Notes under the pieces: generated by a model
Databases searched by the model: none
What the model was told of the DNA's origin: nothing
Seen by the model: the letters and a program-made list of their open reading frames with translations, nothing else
Part shown: positions 33,835 to 42,151 of the stretch, one piece after another
Position numbering within the stretch: the first letter of the stretch is position 1
How the letters are laid out: every line of letters begins with the position of its first letter
Made by a program: the position numbers and the translations under genes
Origin: JBBIQV01 sp964555285
GTDB lineage: Bacteria; Nitrospirota; Nitrospiria; Nitrospirales; Nitrospiraceae
Assembly: GCA_964555285.1 (NCBI GenBank)
Contig: CAZKRM010000010.1
Coordinates: 1 to 64,000, forward strand
Reading direction: 5' to 3'
Length of the DNA stretch: 64,000 nt

Positions 33835-36306
33835 ATGGCCAGCGACGATTCCCCGACCAAACCGAAATCGGACAGCTACAGCGCAGACCAGATCAAGGTG
33901 CTGGAAGGGCTGGAGGCGGTTCGCAAGCGGCCGGCGATGTACATCGGCAGCACCGGCCCGGACGGCTTGCACCATCTCGTCTACGAGGTCGTCGACAACA
34001 GCGTCGATGAACATATGGCCGGATTCGGCGAGGCTATCGACGCGACGATCCACATCGATGGCAGCGTGACGGTGGTGGACAATGGGCGCGGCATCCCGAC
34101 CGGCATGCACCCGACCCAGAAGAAGTCCGCCGCGGAAGTCGCACTCACCGTGTTGCACGCCGGCGGCAAATTCGAACAGGGCGCCTACACGGTGTCCGGC
34201 GGTCTGCACGGCGTCGGTATCTCGGTCGTCAATGCGCTGTCCGAGTGGCTCGAACTGGAAATTTGGCAAGACGGCCAGGTCTTCGAGCAACGGTACGAGC
34301 GCGGCAAGGCGACGGCGCCGCTCAAAGTGACCGGCAAGACGAAGCGCCGCGGCACCAAGGTCACCTTCAAGCCGGACGGCCAAGTGTTCGAGACGCTCGA
34401 TTTCAGTTTCGATGTGTTGGCCCAGCGTCTCCGCGAGCTGGCCTTCTTGAACAAGGGTCTGGCGATCACGCTGAAGGATGAACGCAAGGAACCGGTCAAG
34501 GAACAGGTCTTCCGGTACAAGGGCGGCATCGTCTCGTTCGTCGAGCATCTCAATGAGGCCAAGACGCCGCTGCACAAGCCCATTTTCATCGAGGTCACGA
34601 AGTCCGACATGATCCTGGAGGTCGCCCTCCAGTACAACGACAGCTATGCCGAGAACCTGTTCTCCTTCGCCAACAACATCAACACGCGGGAAGGCGGCAC
34701 CCACCTGGTCGGCTTCAAAGCCGCGCTGACCCGCACGATCAACAACTACGCCAATGCGCACGATCTTCTGAAGAAGGACACGGAATCCCTGACCGGCGAT
34801 GATGTCCGCGAAGGATTGACGGCGGTCGTCAGCGTCAAAGTGCGGAATCCGCAATTCGAGGGCCAGACCAAAGCCAAGCTGGGCAACAGCGAGGTCAAGG
34901 GCATCGTCGAAGCGGCGGTCAATGACGCGCTCGGAACGTACTTCGAGGAAAACCCGCCGGTCGCCCGCAAGGTCATCGGCAAGGCGATCGATGCGGCGCG
35001 TGCCCGCGAGGCTGCCCGTAAGGCCAAAGAACTGATCCGCCGAAAGAGCGCGTTGGACGGAAGCTCATTGCCGGGCAAGCTGGCTGACTGCTCCGAGAAG
35101 GACCCAGCCCACAGCGAGTTGTTCATTGTCGAAGGCGATTCGGCCGGTGGCTCAGCCAAGCAGGGACGAGACCGGAAGTTTCAGGCCATCCTGCCGCTCA
35201 AGGGTAAGATCCTGAATGTGGAGAAGGCCCGCTTCGACAAGATGCTGACCAGTGAGGAAATCCGGACGTTGATCATGGCCCTCGGGACCGGCATCGGTCG
35301 CAAGCGCGAAGACAGCGACAAGAGCGATAAGGAAGCTTTCGATATCACGAAGGCGCGTTATCACAAAATTATCCTGATGACCGACGCCGACGTGGACGGG
35401 AGCCATATCCGGACGCTGTTGCTGACCTTCTTGTTCCGCCAGATGCAGGAGCTGATCGATCGCGGCTACATCTATATCGCCCAACCGCCGCTGTTCAAGG
35501 TCAAGAAAGGCAAGACGGAGCGGTACCTCAAAGACGAGGCCGCACTGAACGAATACCTGGCGGACTTGGCGGTCGAAGAAGTGGAAGTCTATGTCGAAAG
35601 CGCGCAGGGCTTTGTCACAGGACGGCGGCTGCTGCCGATCCTGAAGAAGCTCATCGCCTTTGAAGGATTGCTGGCTCGCTATGGCAAGAAGCAGCACGAG
35701 GCCGGCATCCTGCGCGCCTTTGTGGATGAGCCGGGGCTCGACCGCGACTTGCTCAAAAACCAGGCGTCGCTCAAGAAGGTGGTGGCCAGTGTGAAGAAAT
35801 CCTTGGTGTTGGCCCATCCGAAAGCCACGCCGACGCTCGAGATCGTCGAGGATGAGGAACACCAGTCGAACAAGGTCCTCTGTCGGATCCAGACCAACGG
35901 CATGGCTTACACGCTGGAGGTCACGCATGAATTGCTCGGCTCGGCGGATTTCCGCGAGCTGCAGAAGCTGGCTCCCTCTGCGATCGGGCTGAGCCGGCCT
36001 CCGTACAAGATCAAAGCGAAAGGAGCGGAGAGCGAGTTGCCCGGGACGGCTGAGCTGGTGCACACGATTCTGGAGTTGGGGAAACAGGGGCTCGGCCTCC
36101 AGCGCTACAAAGGGTTGGGTGAAATGAATCCGACCCAGCTGTGGGAAACGACGATGAATCCGGAGACGCGCTCGCTCCTCCATGTCAAGCTGGAAGACAT
36201 CACCGGCGTGGACGAGATCTTCACCATCCTCATGGGCGACGAAGTCGAGCCGCGACGGAATTTCATCCAGCAGCACGCGCTGGAAGTGCGCAACCTTGAT
36301 GTATGA
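33835..36306 (+). CDS. gyrB: DNA gyrase subunit B
   Basis: 823 residues. The ATPase and metal-binding subunit of gyrase. Order: GHKL ATPase (LEAVRKRPAMYIGSTGPDGL, VVDNSVDEHMAGFG, VDNGRGIPTGMHP, GGLHGVGISVVNALS), transducer, TOPRIM (EGDSAGGSAKQGRDRKFQAI, DADVDGSHIRTLLLTF) and C-terminal tail YKGLGEMNPTQLWETTMNPE. A domain of roughly 170 residues between the TOPRIM and tail (about 560-730) marks the long, Gram-negative type. A strong hairpin lies between it and gyrA. Confidence 0.98.
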   Translation: MASDDSPTKPKSDSYSADQIKVLEGLEAVRKRPAMYIGSTGPDGLHHLVYEVVDNSVDEHMAGFGEAIDATIHIDGSVTVVDNGRGIPTGMHPTQKKSAAEVALTVLHAGGKFEQGAYTVSGGLHGVGISVVNALSEWLELEIWQDGQVFEQRYERGKATAPLKVTGKTKRRGTKVTFKPDGQVFETLDFSFDVLAQRLRELAFLNKGLAITLKDERKEPVKEQVFRYKGGIVSFVEHLNEAKTPLHKPIFIEVTKSDMILEVALQYNDSYAENLFSFANNINTREGGTHLVGFKAALTRTINNYANAHDLLKKDTESLTGDDVREGLTAVVSVKVRNPQFEGQTKAKLGNSEVKGIVEAAVNDALGTYFEENPPVARKVIGKAIDAARAREAARKAKELIRRKSALDGSSLPGKLADCSEKDPAHSELFIVEGDSAGGSAKQGRDRKFQAILPLKGKILNVEKARFDKMLTSEEIRTLIMALGTGIGRKREDSDKSDKEAFDITKARYHKIILMTDADVDGSHIRTLLLTFLFRQMQELIDRGYIYIAQPPLFKVKKGKTERYLKDEAALNEYLADLAVEEVEVYVESAQGFVTGRRLLPILKKLIAFEGLLARYGKKQHEAGILRAFVDEPGLDRDLLKNQASLKKVVASVKKSLVLAHPKATPTLEIVEDEEHQSNKVLCRIQTNGMAYTLEVTHELLGSADFRELQKLAPSAIGLSRPPYKIKAKGAESELPGTAELVHTILELGKQGLGLQRYKGLGEMNPTQLWETTMNPETRSLLHVKLEDITGVDEIFTILMGDEVEPRRNFIQQHALEVRNLDV

Positions 36307-36314
36307 GAACCAAC

Positions 36315-36378
36315 GCGGAACGCTGAATGATGAATAAAGGAAACAGAACCCGTTGCCATTCATCGTTCAGCGTTCCGC
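36315..36378. repeat. Long inverted repeat between gyrB and gyrA
   Basis: A 21-base arm starting GCGGAACGCTGAATGATG (36315-36335) faces its complement at 36358-36378, with one mismatch and a 22-base loop. No T-run follows, so it is not a classic terminator. It could reduce read-through or protect mRNA ends between two subunits needed in equal amounts. Confidence 0.85.
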
Positions 36379-36405
36379 ACTCATCGTTAACCCGAAGGGG
36401 AAAAC

Positions 36406-38871
36406 ATGCCGGTTGACGAACGCCTGACCCAGATCGCGATCGAAGACGAGATGCGTTCGTCCTATCTCGATTACGCCATGAGCGTGATCGTCGGGCGCGC
36501 GTTGCCGGACGTGCGCGACGGACTGAAGCCGGTCCATCGCCGCATTCTCTATGGCATGAACGAGATGGGTCTGGTTCACAATCGGGCCTATCGCAAGTCG
36601 GCCAAGATTGTCGGCGAGATCATGGGGAACTATCACCCCCATGGCGACACCGCGATCTATGACACCCTGGTACGGATGGCGCAGGACTTCAATATGCGCT
36701 ACATGCTCGTGGACGGCCAGGGGAACTACGGGTCGGTCGACGGCGATCCGCCCGCAGCGATGCGCTACACCGAAGCGCGCTTGACCAAGCTCGCCGAGGA
36801 GATGTTGGCCGACATCGATAAAGAGACGGTCGATTTCGGTCCCAACTACGACGAATCCCGCACCGAACCGCTGGTCCTGCCGGCCAAGGTTCCGAACCTT
36901 CTGATCAACGGCGCCGGCGGTATCGCAGTCGGCTACGCGACCAACATCCCGACCCATAACATCGGCGAAGTGGTGGACGGGCTCCTGCTGTTGATCGATA
37001 ACCCGGAGGCTACGATCCCCGAGTTGATGAAAAAGATCCCGGGCCCCGATTTCCCGACCGCCGGCTTCATCTACGGCAAGCAAGGGATCAAGGATGCCTA
37101 CCACACTGGCCGCGGACTCCTGACCCTCAGGGCGAAAGCGGCGATCGAGACCGACGAACGGACGGATCGCGAGCGGATCATCGTCACCGAGATTCCCTAC
37201 CAGGTGAACAAAGCGCGGTTGATCGAAAAGATCGCCGAGCTGATCCAGGATAAGAAGATCGAGGGCATTGCCGATTTGCGCGATGAGTCCGACCGGGATG
37301 GGTTCCGCATCGTGATCGAACTGAAGCGGGACCAGATCCCCCTCGTGGTCCTCAACAACCTCTATAAGCACACGCAGATGCAGACGACCTTCGGCGTGAT
37401 CATGCTGGCGCTGGTCCATAATCGCCCCGAGGTGCTGAATCTCAAGCAGATCCTCGAGGCCTTCGTCGAGCATCGCCGTGAAGTAGTCGTACGCCGCACC
37501 GCCTTCGAACTCCGGAAGGCCGAGGAGCGCGCGCACATTCTGGAAGGGCTCAAGATCGCCCTCGATCATCTGGACGCCGTGATCTCGCTCATCCGGCGAT
37601 CCCAGTCGCCGGACGAAGCGCGCGCCGGCCTGATGCGGCAGTTCAGCCTGAGTGAGATTCAGGCCAACGCGATCCTCGACATGCGTCTGCAGCGCCTCAC
37701 GCAGCTCGAGCGCGCCAAGCTGATGGAAGAGTACAAAGAGACGCTCAAGCGGATCGAGTATCTGAAGTCGGTGCTCGCGAGCGAGGCGCTGGTGCGAACA
37801 ATCATCAAGGACGAACTCGCAGAGGTCCGGGAGGCCTACAAGGACGAGCGGCGGACCCAGATCGTGAAAGAAGAGGCGGAGCTCTCCATCGAGGATCTGA
37901 TCGCGGAGGAAGAAGTCGTCGTCACCATCTCGCATGCCGGCTACATCAAGCGCAACGCGGTCACGCTCTACCGGGCGCAGCGGCGCGGCGGCAAGGGCAA
38001 GATCGGGATGGGGATTAAGGAAGAGGACTTCGTGGAAACCCTCTTTACCGCCTCCACGCACGAGTCGCTGCTGTTCTTCACGGACGCCGGCAAAGTCTAT
38101 TGGCTCAAAGTCCATGAGATTCCGGAAGCCGGTCGCGCCGCCAAGGGCAAAGCGCTCGTCAATCTACTGGCGCTATCGAGCGACGAGAAAGTCACCGCGA
38201 CTTTGCCGGTCAAAGAATTCCGCGATGACCGGTTCGTCGTGATGGCGACCAAGCAGGGGGTTATCAAGAAGACGGAGCTCTCGGCCTACGGCAATCCCCG
38301 CCAGGGCGGCATCATCGCCTTGTCGCTGGATCAGGGAGACAAACTGATCGGCGTGCATATGACCGACGGTCGGCGCGAAATTCTGTTGGGCACGAAACAG
38401 GGCATCACGATCCGCTTCAAAGAAGAGGACGTCCGTCCGATAGGACGCACGGCGCACGGCGTGCGCGGGATCACGCTGGAGGAAGGCAACGAAGTCATCG
38501 GCATGGAAACCATCACCCCCGACTCCACCACGCAAATCCTGACGGTCACGGAAGGCGGCTACGGCAAGCGCACGCCGGTGAACGAGTATCGGGTGCAGGG
38601 GCGCGGCGGCAAAGGGATCATCAGTGTGAAGACGACGGAGCGGAACGGCCTCGCCGTCGGCTTTCTGCAAGTGCGGGACGGCGATGAGATCATGCTCATG
38701 GCCGCCCAAGGCAAGGTGCTCCGATGCCGCGTGGATGAATTTCGTGAAATCGGGCGCAACACCCAGGGGGTGCGGATTCTCGATCTCGAAGGCGAGGGCG
38801 ACCGGGTCGTGGCCGTCGCTCGTTTGGCGGAAAGCGCCGAGGCGTCCCCCGAGGATGGCGACGGGAGCTAA
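36406..38871 (+). CDS. gyrA: DNA gyrase subunit A
   Basis: 821 residues. The breakage-reunion subunit: catalytic Y121 in AAMRYTEARLTKLAEEML, quinolone-determining region HPHGDTAIYDTLVRMAQDF with threonine 82 at the position of E. coli Ser83, and the coiled coil around residues 360-480. The C-terminal beta-pinwheel contains the GyrA box QRRGGKGK that separates gyrase from topoisomerase IV. The start (MPVDERLTQIAIEDEMRSSY) follows CGAAGGGGA. The acidic C-terminus ASPEDGDGS is short. Confidence 0.98.
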   Translation: MPVDERLTQIAIEDEMRSSYLDYAMSVIVGRALPDVRDGLKPVHRRILYGMNEMGLVHNRAYRKSAKIVGEIMGNYHPHGDTAIYDTLVRMAQDFNMRYMLVDGQGNYGSVDGDPPAAMRYTEARLTKLAEEMLADIDKETVDFGPNYDESRTEPLVLPAKVPNLLINGAGGIAVGYATNIPTHNIGEVVDGLLLLIDNPEATIPELMKKIPGPDFPTAGFIYGKQGIKDAYHTGRGLLTLRAKAAIETDERTDRERIIVTEIPYQVNKARLIEKIAELIQDKKIEGIADLRDESDRDGFRIVIELKRDQIPLVVLNNLYKHTQMQTTFGVIMLALVHNRPEVLNLKQILEAFVEHRREVVVRRTAFELRKAEERAHILEGLKIALDHLDAVISLIRRSQSPDEARAGLMRQFSLSEIQANAILDMRLQRLTQLERAKLMEEYKETLKRIEYLKSVLASEALVRTIIKDELAEVREAYKDERRTQIVKEEAELSIEDLIAEEEVVVTISHAGYIKRNAVTLYRAQRRGGKGKIGMGIKEEDFVETLFTASTHESLLFFTDAGKVYWLKVHEIPEAGRAAKGKALVNLLALSSDEKVTATLPVKEFRDDRFVVMATKQGVIKKTELSAYGNPRQGGIIALSLDQGDKLIGVHMTDGRREILLGTKQGITIRFKEEDVRPIGRTAHGVRGITLEEGNEVIGMETITPDSTTQILTVTEGGYGKRTPVNEYRVQGRGGKGIISVKTTERNGLAVGFLQVRDGDEIMLMAAQGKVLRCRVDEFREIGRNTQGVRILDLEGEGDRVVAVARLAESAEASPEDGDGS

Positions 38872-38928
38872 GGCTGCACGGCGAATCCCCAGTCCCTCGA
38901 TCCTGCCCAAGACTGAACACCCTGACCC

Positions 38929-39540
38929 ATGGAACCCCAGCCGCACCAGCCATCATTATCACCCGCTGGTCGGCCCACGCGCCGGCTCGACATGGTCGTC
39001 AAACTCGCGTTGGGGGTTCTCGTCAGTTCGTTCGCCCTGATCTGGGGCGGCATGTTTCTCAGCCGGCCCGATCGGTCGATTCCGCCCTACAGTATTGGCT
39101 CCCACGAAGGAACCGCCGTCGCCGTGCATGTACCGGCATGGACGAGCGACACAGAGATCGAGACGTTGATCGAGCGATTCAGGAAAGTGGGCCGCGAGAC
39201 GAGGAACTTCGGCTCGATGAAGATTCAGCCGACCACGCCGGGCGATCCGGCCGACCGTTACGGCCGCATGACCATCTACATCTTCAACCACGAGGCCTGG
39301 GCCGAGCCGGACATCCTTCACAAATATGTCACAGGAGAGGACCAAGCCGTCCGTGAAGGCTTTGAGAAAGCGCTGCGGGGCTTCTACCGGCTGGATGGCT
39401 CGGAGGAAGAAGGGCGTATCGGGCCCATCGTGAGGGGGAAGGACCGGCTGGGCATCTCGGCCTATTCACGCGAACTCTTCAAAGGGCAGATCCCGTCTAG
39501 CGTCGCGGGGGAGTCAGCCGATCCAGCGCCTCAGCCATGA
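38929..39540 (+). CDS. Membrane-anchored hypothetical protein
   Basis: 203 residues with one N-terminal membrane helix (about 23-45, VVKLALGVLVSSFALIWGGM) and a periplasmic domain of about 150 residues. This includes HVPAWTSDTEIETLIERFRK and GRMTIYIFNHEAWAEPDILH. I recognise no family. It follows gyrA by 57 bases on the same strand. Its last 44 bases overlap, tail to tail, with the DciA-like gene on the other strand. Confidence 0.75.
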   Translation: MEPQPHQPSLSPAGRPTRRLDMVVKLALGVLVSSFALIWGGMFLSRPDRSIPPYSIGSHEGTAVAVHVPAWTSDTEIETLIERFRKVGRETRNFGSMKIQPTTPGDPADRYGRMTIYIFNHEAWAEPDILHKYVTGEDQAVREGFEKALRGFYRLDGSEEEGRIGPIVRGKDRLGISAYSRELFKGQIPSSVAGESADPAPQP

Positions 39541-39988
39541 CGGCCGTGAGGCGGGCACGCAGCTCAGGGTCCGTGATGGCCGCAGCGTGGGCCTCCGCTT
39601 CTTTGAGAGAGGCTTGCAGTTCGAGGTTCGAGGTTCGAGGTTCAACCTCGAACCTCGAACTCTGAACTTCCTTTTCCTCACACGGGATCTCGCCGATGCG
39701 CATCACGATCTCCGACACCAGCGGCTGTCCCGCCACGGCATTCACTTTCTCGATCAGCACAGGCTTGAGGAACGTGAGCTGCTGAAGCCAGACGGAATTG
39801 CGCACGGAGAGGTACAGTTTCTTGAAGCGGATCTGATCGGGTCTGGTATGGGCGGCGATCTGCGCTCCGACAATATCCGGCCATTCGCGCCGTAGGCGGC
39901 ATTCCAGCATTTTCGCTTCCAGGCCGAGGCGATGGGCAATGTCTGCGAGAATCGAGGCGATGGAATCGAGAGGGCCCTGCCCGCGCAT
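39497..39988 (-). CDS. DciA-like (DUF721) replicative helicase-loading protein
   Basis: 163 residues of the DUF721/DciA family, which helps load the DnaB helicase in most bacteria without DnaC. LECRLRREWPDIVGAQIAAH and TRPDQIRFKKLYLSVRNSVW then LQQLTFLKPVLIEKVNA match the KH-like core (about 30-95). The linker from about 110 to 125 (SSRFEVEPRTSNLELQA) is encoded by the TTCGAGG-unit palindrome at 39619-39660, so a repeat has been absorbed in frame. Proximity to gyrA and dnaA fits a replication role. No dnaB in the window. Confidence 0.78.
   Translation of the reverse strand: MRGQGPLDSIASILADIAHRLGLEAKMLECRLRREWPDIVGAQIAAHTRPDQIRFKKLYLSVRNSVWLQQLTFLKPVLIEKVNAVAGQPLVSEIVMRIGEIPCEEKEVQSSRFEVEPRTSNLELQASLKEAEAHAAAITDPELRARLTAVMAEALDRLTPPRR
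39619..39660. repeat. TTCGAGG-unit palindrome inside the DciA-like gene
   Basis: GTTCGAGG repeated three times, followed by its complement. The core 39626-39660 is a perfect palindrome with 17-base arms around a single central C (39643). The same unit, in degenerate form, occurs at 45698-45783. Confidence 0.88.
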
Positions 39989-40065
39989 GGCCGCATCTTA
40001 GGCGGCAGCAGGTCGGGGGTCAAGGCGCTGCACACTGAGCCCGAGGCCAACTCCACCGAGGGACC

Positions 40066-40536
40066 ATGACGAAAAAAGCCCCCAGCGAAAAAGTCGCCGC
40101 CACGAACCGCAAGGCCTTCCACGACTATTTCATCGAGGAGAGATTCGAAGCCGGGATTATCCTGAAGGGGACGGAAGTGAAGTCGCTGCGGGAAGGCCGA
40201 GTCAATCTACAAGATAGCTACGCGAGCGTGCAGGGCGACGAAGTTTTCCTCCACCATTGCCACATCAGTCCCTACAGCCACGGCAACATCATGAACCATG
40301 ATCCCCTCCGCACACGTAAACTGCTGCTCCATCGGAAAGAGATCAACAAGCTCATCGGCCGGACGCAGCAACAAGGCTTCACGCTGATCCCCCTCCGCAT
40401 CTACTTCAGCGCGCGGGGGCAGGCGAAGGTCGAGCTGGCTCTCGCGAAAGGCAAGAAGCAGTACGATCGACGAGAGACGATCAAGGCGCGCGAAGCCGGC
40501 CGCGAAGTCGAACGGGCGATCAAAGAGAGAAAGTGA
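40066..40536 (+). CDS. smpB: SsrA-binding protein SmpB
   Basis: 156 residues. It binds tmRNA and brings it to stalled ribosomes in trans-translation. The family core is clear: NRKAFHDYFIEERFEAGIIL, KGTEVKSLREGRVNLQDSYA, HISPYSHGNIMNHDPLRTRK and LVELALAKGKKQYDRRETIK-like ending (KVELALAKGKKQYDRRETIK) with a basic tail. The tmRNA gene itself was not found nearby. Confidence 0.97.
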   Translation: MTKKAPSEKVAATNRKAFHDYFIEERFEAGIILKGTEVKSLREGRVNLQDSYASVQGDEVFLHHCHISPYSHGNIMNHDPLRTRKLLLHRKEINKLIGRTQQQGFTLIPLRIYFSARGQAKVELALAKGKKQYDRRETIKAREAGREVERAIKERK

Positions 40537-40974
40537 GCAGCGTGCCAGCCTAGGATTGCCCTGTGCTCCCGGAGCGCGCGCCTGCTTGCGGCAAGTGCCG
40601 AGCGATAATGCCTATGCGATCCGGCTACTCGACGGTGATGGCGCGGTTGGCAGAGGATACGCCAAGTGCCGTGCGGGCGAGGCCGAGCCGGTTCGCCACG
40701 AGGCGTTGGCTCCGTACGCCGCCGTGTGCATATCCTACCATTCAGCTTGACAGGTTTCAGGAGATCATTTATTGCGGAGGCAGAGATGATGCGACTGTGG
40801 GCCCCCTAATCTGCATGATGCGATCGTGATGTGCGGCGCGGCGGGGAAATCGGTCGGACGCTCCTGTCGCTGAACAGGAGAACTCTGCCGGCGGCTCACG
40901 GAGACGGAGCAGCCACGGAAGCCGTAGCAGCATATGTATGATGGGGAAGCGATGAAGGAGTGTGAGCGCAAGAC
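40537..40974. other. 438-base gap without recognisable gene
   Basis: A plus-strand frame of 88 codons (40563-40829) exists but has no ribosome site and reads as arginine/serine-rich noise. I looked for a tmRNA here because smpB is next door and saw no sign of its ends. TTGACA (40747-40752), 17 bases, TATTGC (40770-40775) is a possible promoter for the PilZ gene about 200 bases downstream. Confidence 0.5.
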
Positions 40975-41469
40975 ATGGCCTCGCCGCTGACCTGTCCGCA
41001 GTGTGGGAAAGACAGTGTGCTCCGCTCGCGGTGCCAGACGTTCGTCGAGTATCTCGTGAATCTGGCATTCGTCTCGCCCTTCCGGTGCCAACACTGTAGT
41101 GACCGCTTCTTGGCCTTCCGGGTCCGACGAGAGTACCCCAAAGAACTGATCGATCGACGGAAGCATCTCCGAATTCCCGTCCGTCTGTTTCTGTCGTTTT
41201 CCGGCGGCCGCATCCGCGGGGAGGGCATCGTCATGGATCTCTCAATGGGCGGGTGCATCATCAGTAGTGACGCGCAAGTCCACCTGGACGACATCTTTTA
41301 TCTGCAAATCACGCTGGACGACGGCGAATCCCCTCTGGAGGTGGCGGCGATGGTGCGGTCGATCAGCGCGCGCGGGATCGCGTTCAAATTTCTCCGGGCC
41401 GCGCACGAGAATAAACGACTCATCGCCTTCGTGCATGCGAAAGGCTCCAAGCAGGGGGCGATGAAATAG
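40975..41469 (+). CDS. PilZ-domain protein with N-terminal zinc ribbon
   Basis: 164 residues. The N-terminus carries two CxxC pairs (CPQCGKDSVLR and CQHCSDRF), likely a zinc ribbon of about 50 residues. The rest is a PilZ domain with both cyclic di-GMP-binding motifs: RRKHLRIPVR (R-x3-R) and DLSMGGC (D-x-S-x2-G). It is a candidate c-di-GMP receptor; the output is unknown. No signal peptide. Confidence 0.86.
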   Translation: MASPLTCPQCGKDSVLRSRCQTFVEYLVNLAFVSPFRCQHCSDRFLAFRVRREYPKELIDRRKHLRIPVRLFLSFSGGRIRGEGIVMDLSMGGCIISSDAQVHLDDIFYLQITLDDGESPLEVAAMVRSISARGIAFKFLRAAHENKRLIAFVHAKGSKQGAMK

Positions 41470-41766
41470 GGCTCGATCGTCAGGCCGGCACGGTCCATCG
41501 ACTCCGCACAGGCAGGTGAACAGAGAACATCGATTAGCGACTGCGCCTTCCCTTCCGTCGAGAACCGACACCAGCCATACTCCGGCATCCCGGCCCTCTT
41601 GTTGTGGCTGATCCTTCAGGCGAATCGAGGCGGAGGGCGGCGCGGAGGCTGGGGACCCGATCTCATTTCGGGGCCGGGCGGATTCGGAGGGTCGTTCGGA
41701 GGCGACATCGGATTCAGCGGGGGCGGCGGAGACTTCGGCGGAGGCGGAGCCTCGGGAGATTGGTAG
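41470..41766 (+). pseudogene. C-terminal remnant of a TPM-domain (YgcG-like) protein
   Basis: The open frame after the PilZ stop contains, from 41590, a membrane helix (PALLLWLILQANRGGG) followed by a glycine-rich tail with GGDIGFSGGGGDFGGGGASG and a final DW. This is the characteristic end of exported YgcG/TPM proteins. There is no ATG or GTG start and no TPM domain upstream, so only the 3' end of the gene remains. The next TPM relic starts one base after its stop. Confidence 0.7.
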
Positions 41767-41952
41767 ATGAGGCAGTTCATAGACTCAGAGCGTGAGCGCA
41801 TCAAAGTAGCCGTGCATCAAGCCGAGCAAGGCGCCACGGACGCGATCTGCGACGCCATCGCCCGCTGCGGAGTGCTGCTCGCGCAAGTCAGCCCCGCTGG
41901 TCCCGGCACGAACCCCGATGAGTTACCGGATGAATTGATTCAGGAACCGTAG
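41767..41952 (+). pseudogene. Internally deleted TPM-domain protein
   Basis: A 61-codon frame. The first 27 residues (MRQFIDSERERIKVAVHQAE then QGATDAI) look like the N-terminus of a cytoplasmic TPM protein, where a long domain normally follows. The last part (CDAIARCGVLLAQVSPAGPG then TNPDELPDELIQEP) looks like the C-terminus of the same family. The roughly 100 residues between seem to be missing by an in-frame deletion. It is immediately downstream of another TPM relic, as in intact two-gene TPM operons. It might still be translated. Confidence 0.6.
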
Positions 41953-42151
41953 GCCCCTTCCGGCGCCTACCTCTCATGAACTGACTCCCGAACCGTACGC
42001 GGAGATCACGGACGGCGTCGGCGCGTCGGCGTCTTGAGGAGTCCAGGCAATCGGAGTATCGTTGAAAACCGGAGTAGAGGGACCAGCGGACCGGCAGGTC
42101 CATCCGTGGCAGACGGCCGGCATCGCCTGAATCGAGAAGAAGGAGGAGTGT

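Noticed and set aside
35152..38115. Long minus-strand frames opposite gyrB and gyrA
   Set aside because: Shadows of two unmistakable gyrase genes.
40563..40829. An 88-codon frame between smpB and the PilZ gene
   Set aside because: No ribosome site, R/S/P-rich noise, no recognisable fold.
40537..40974. Possible tmRNA gene after smpB
   Set aside because: Neither the typical tmRNA 5' end nor a tRNA-like 3' end could be found on either strand.
41604..41795. A 63-codon frame over the TPM remnant
   Set aside because: It is almost entirely arginine. The neighbouring frame reads as a YgcG-type tail instead.
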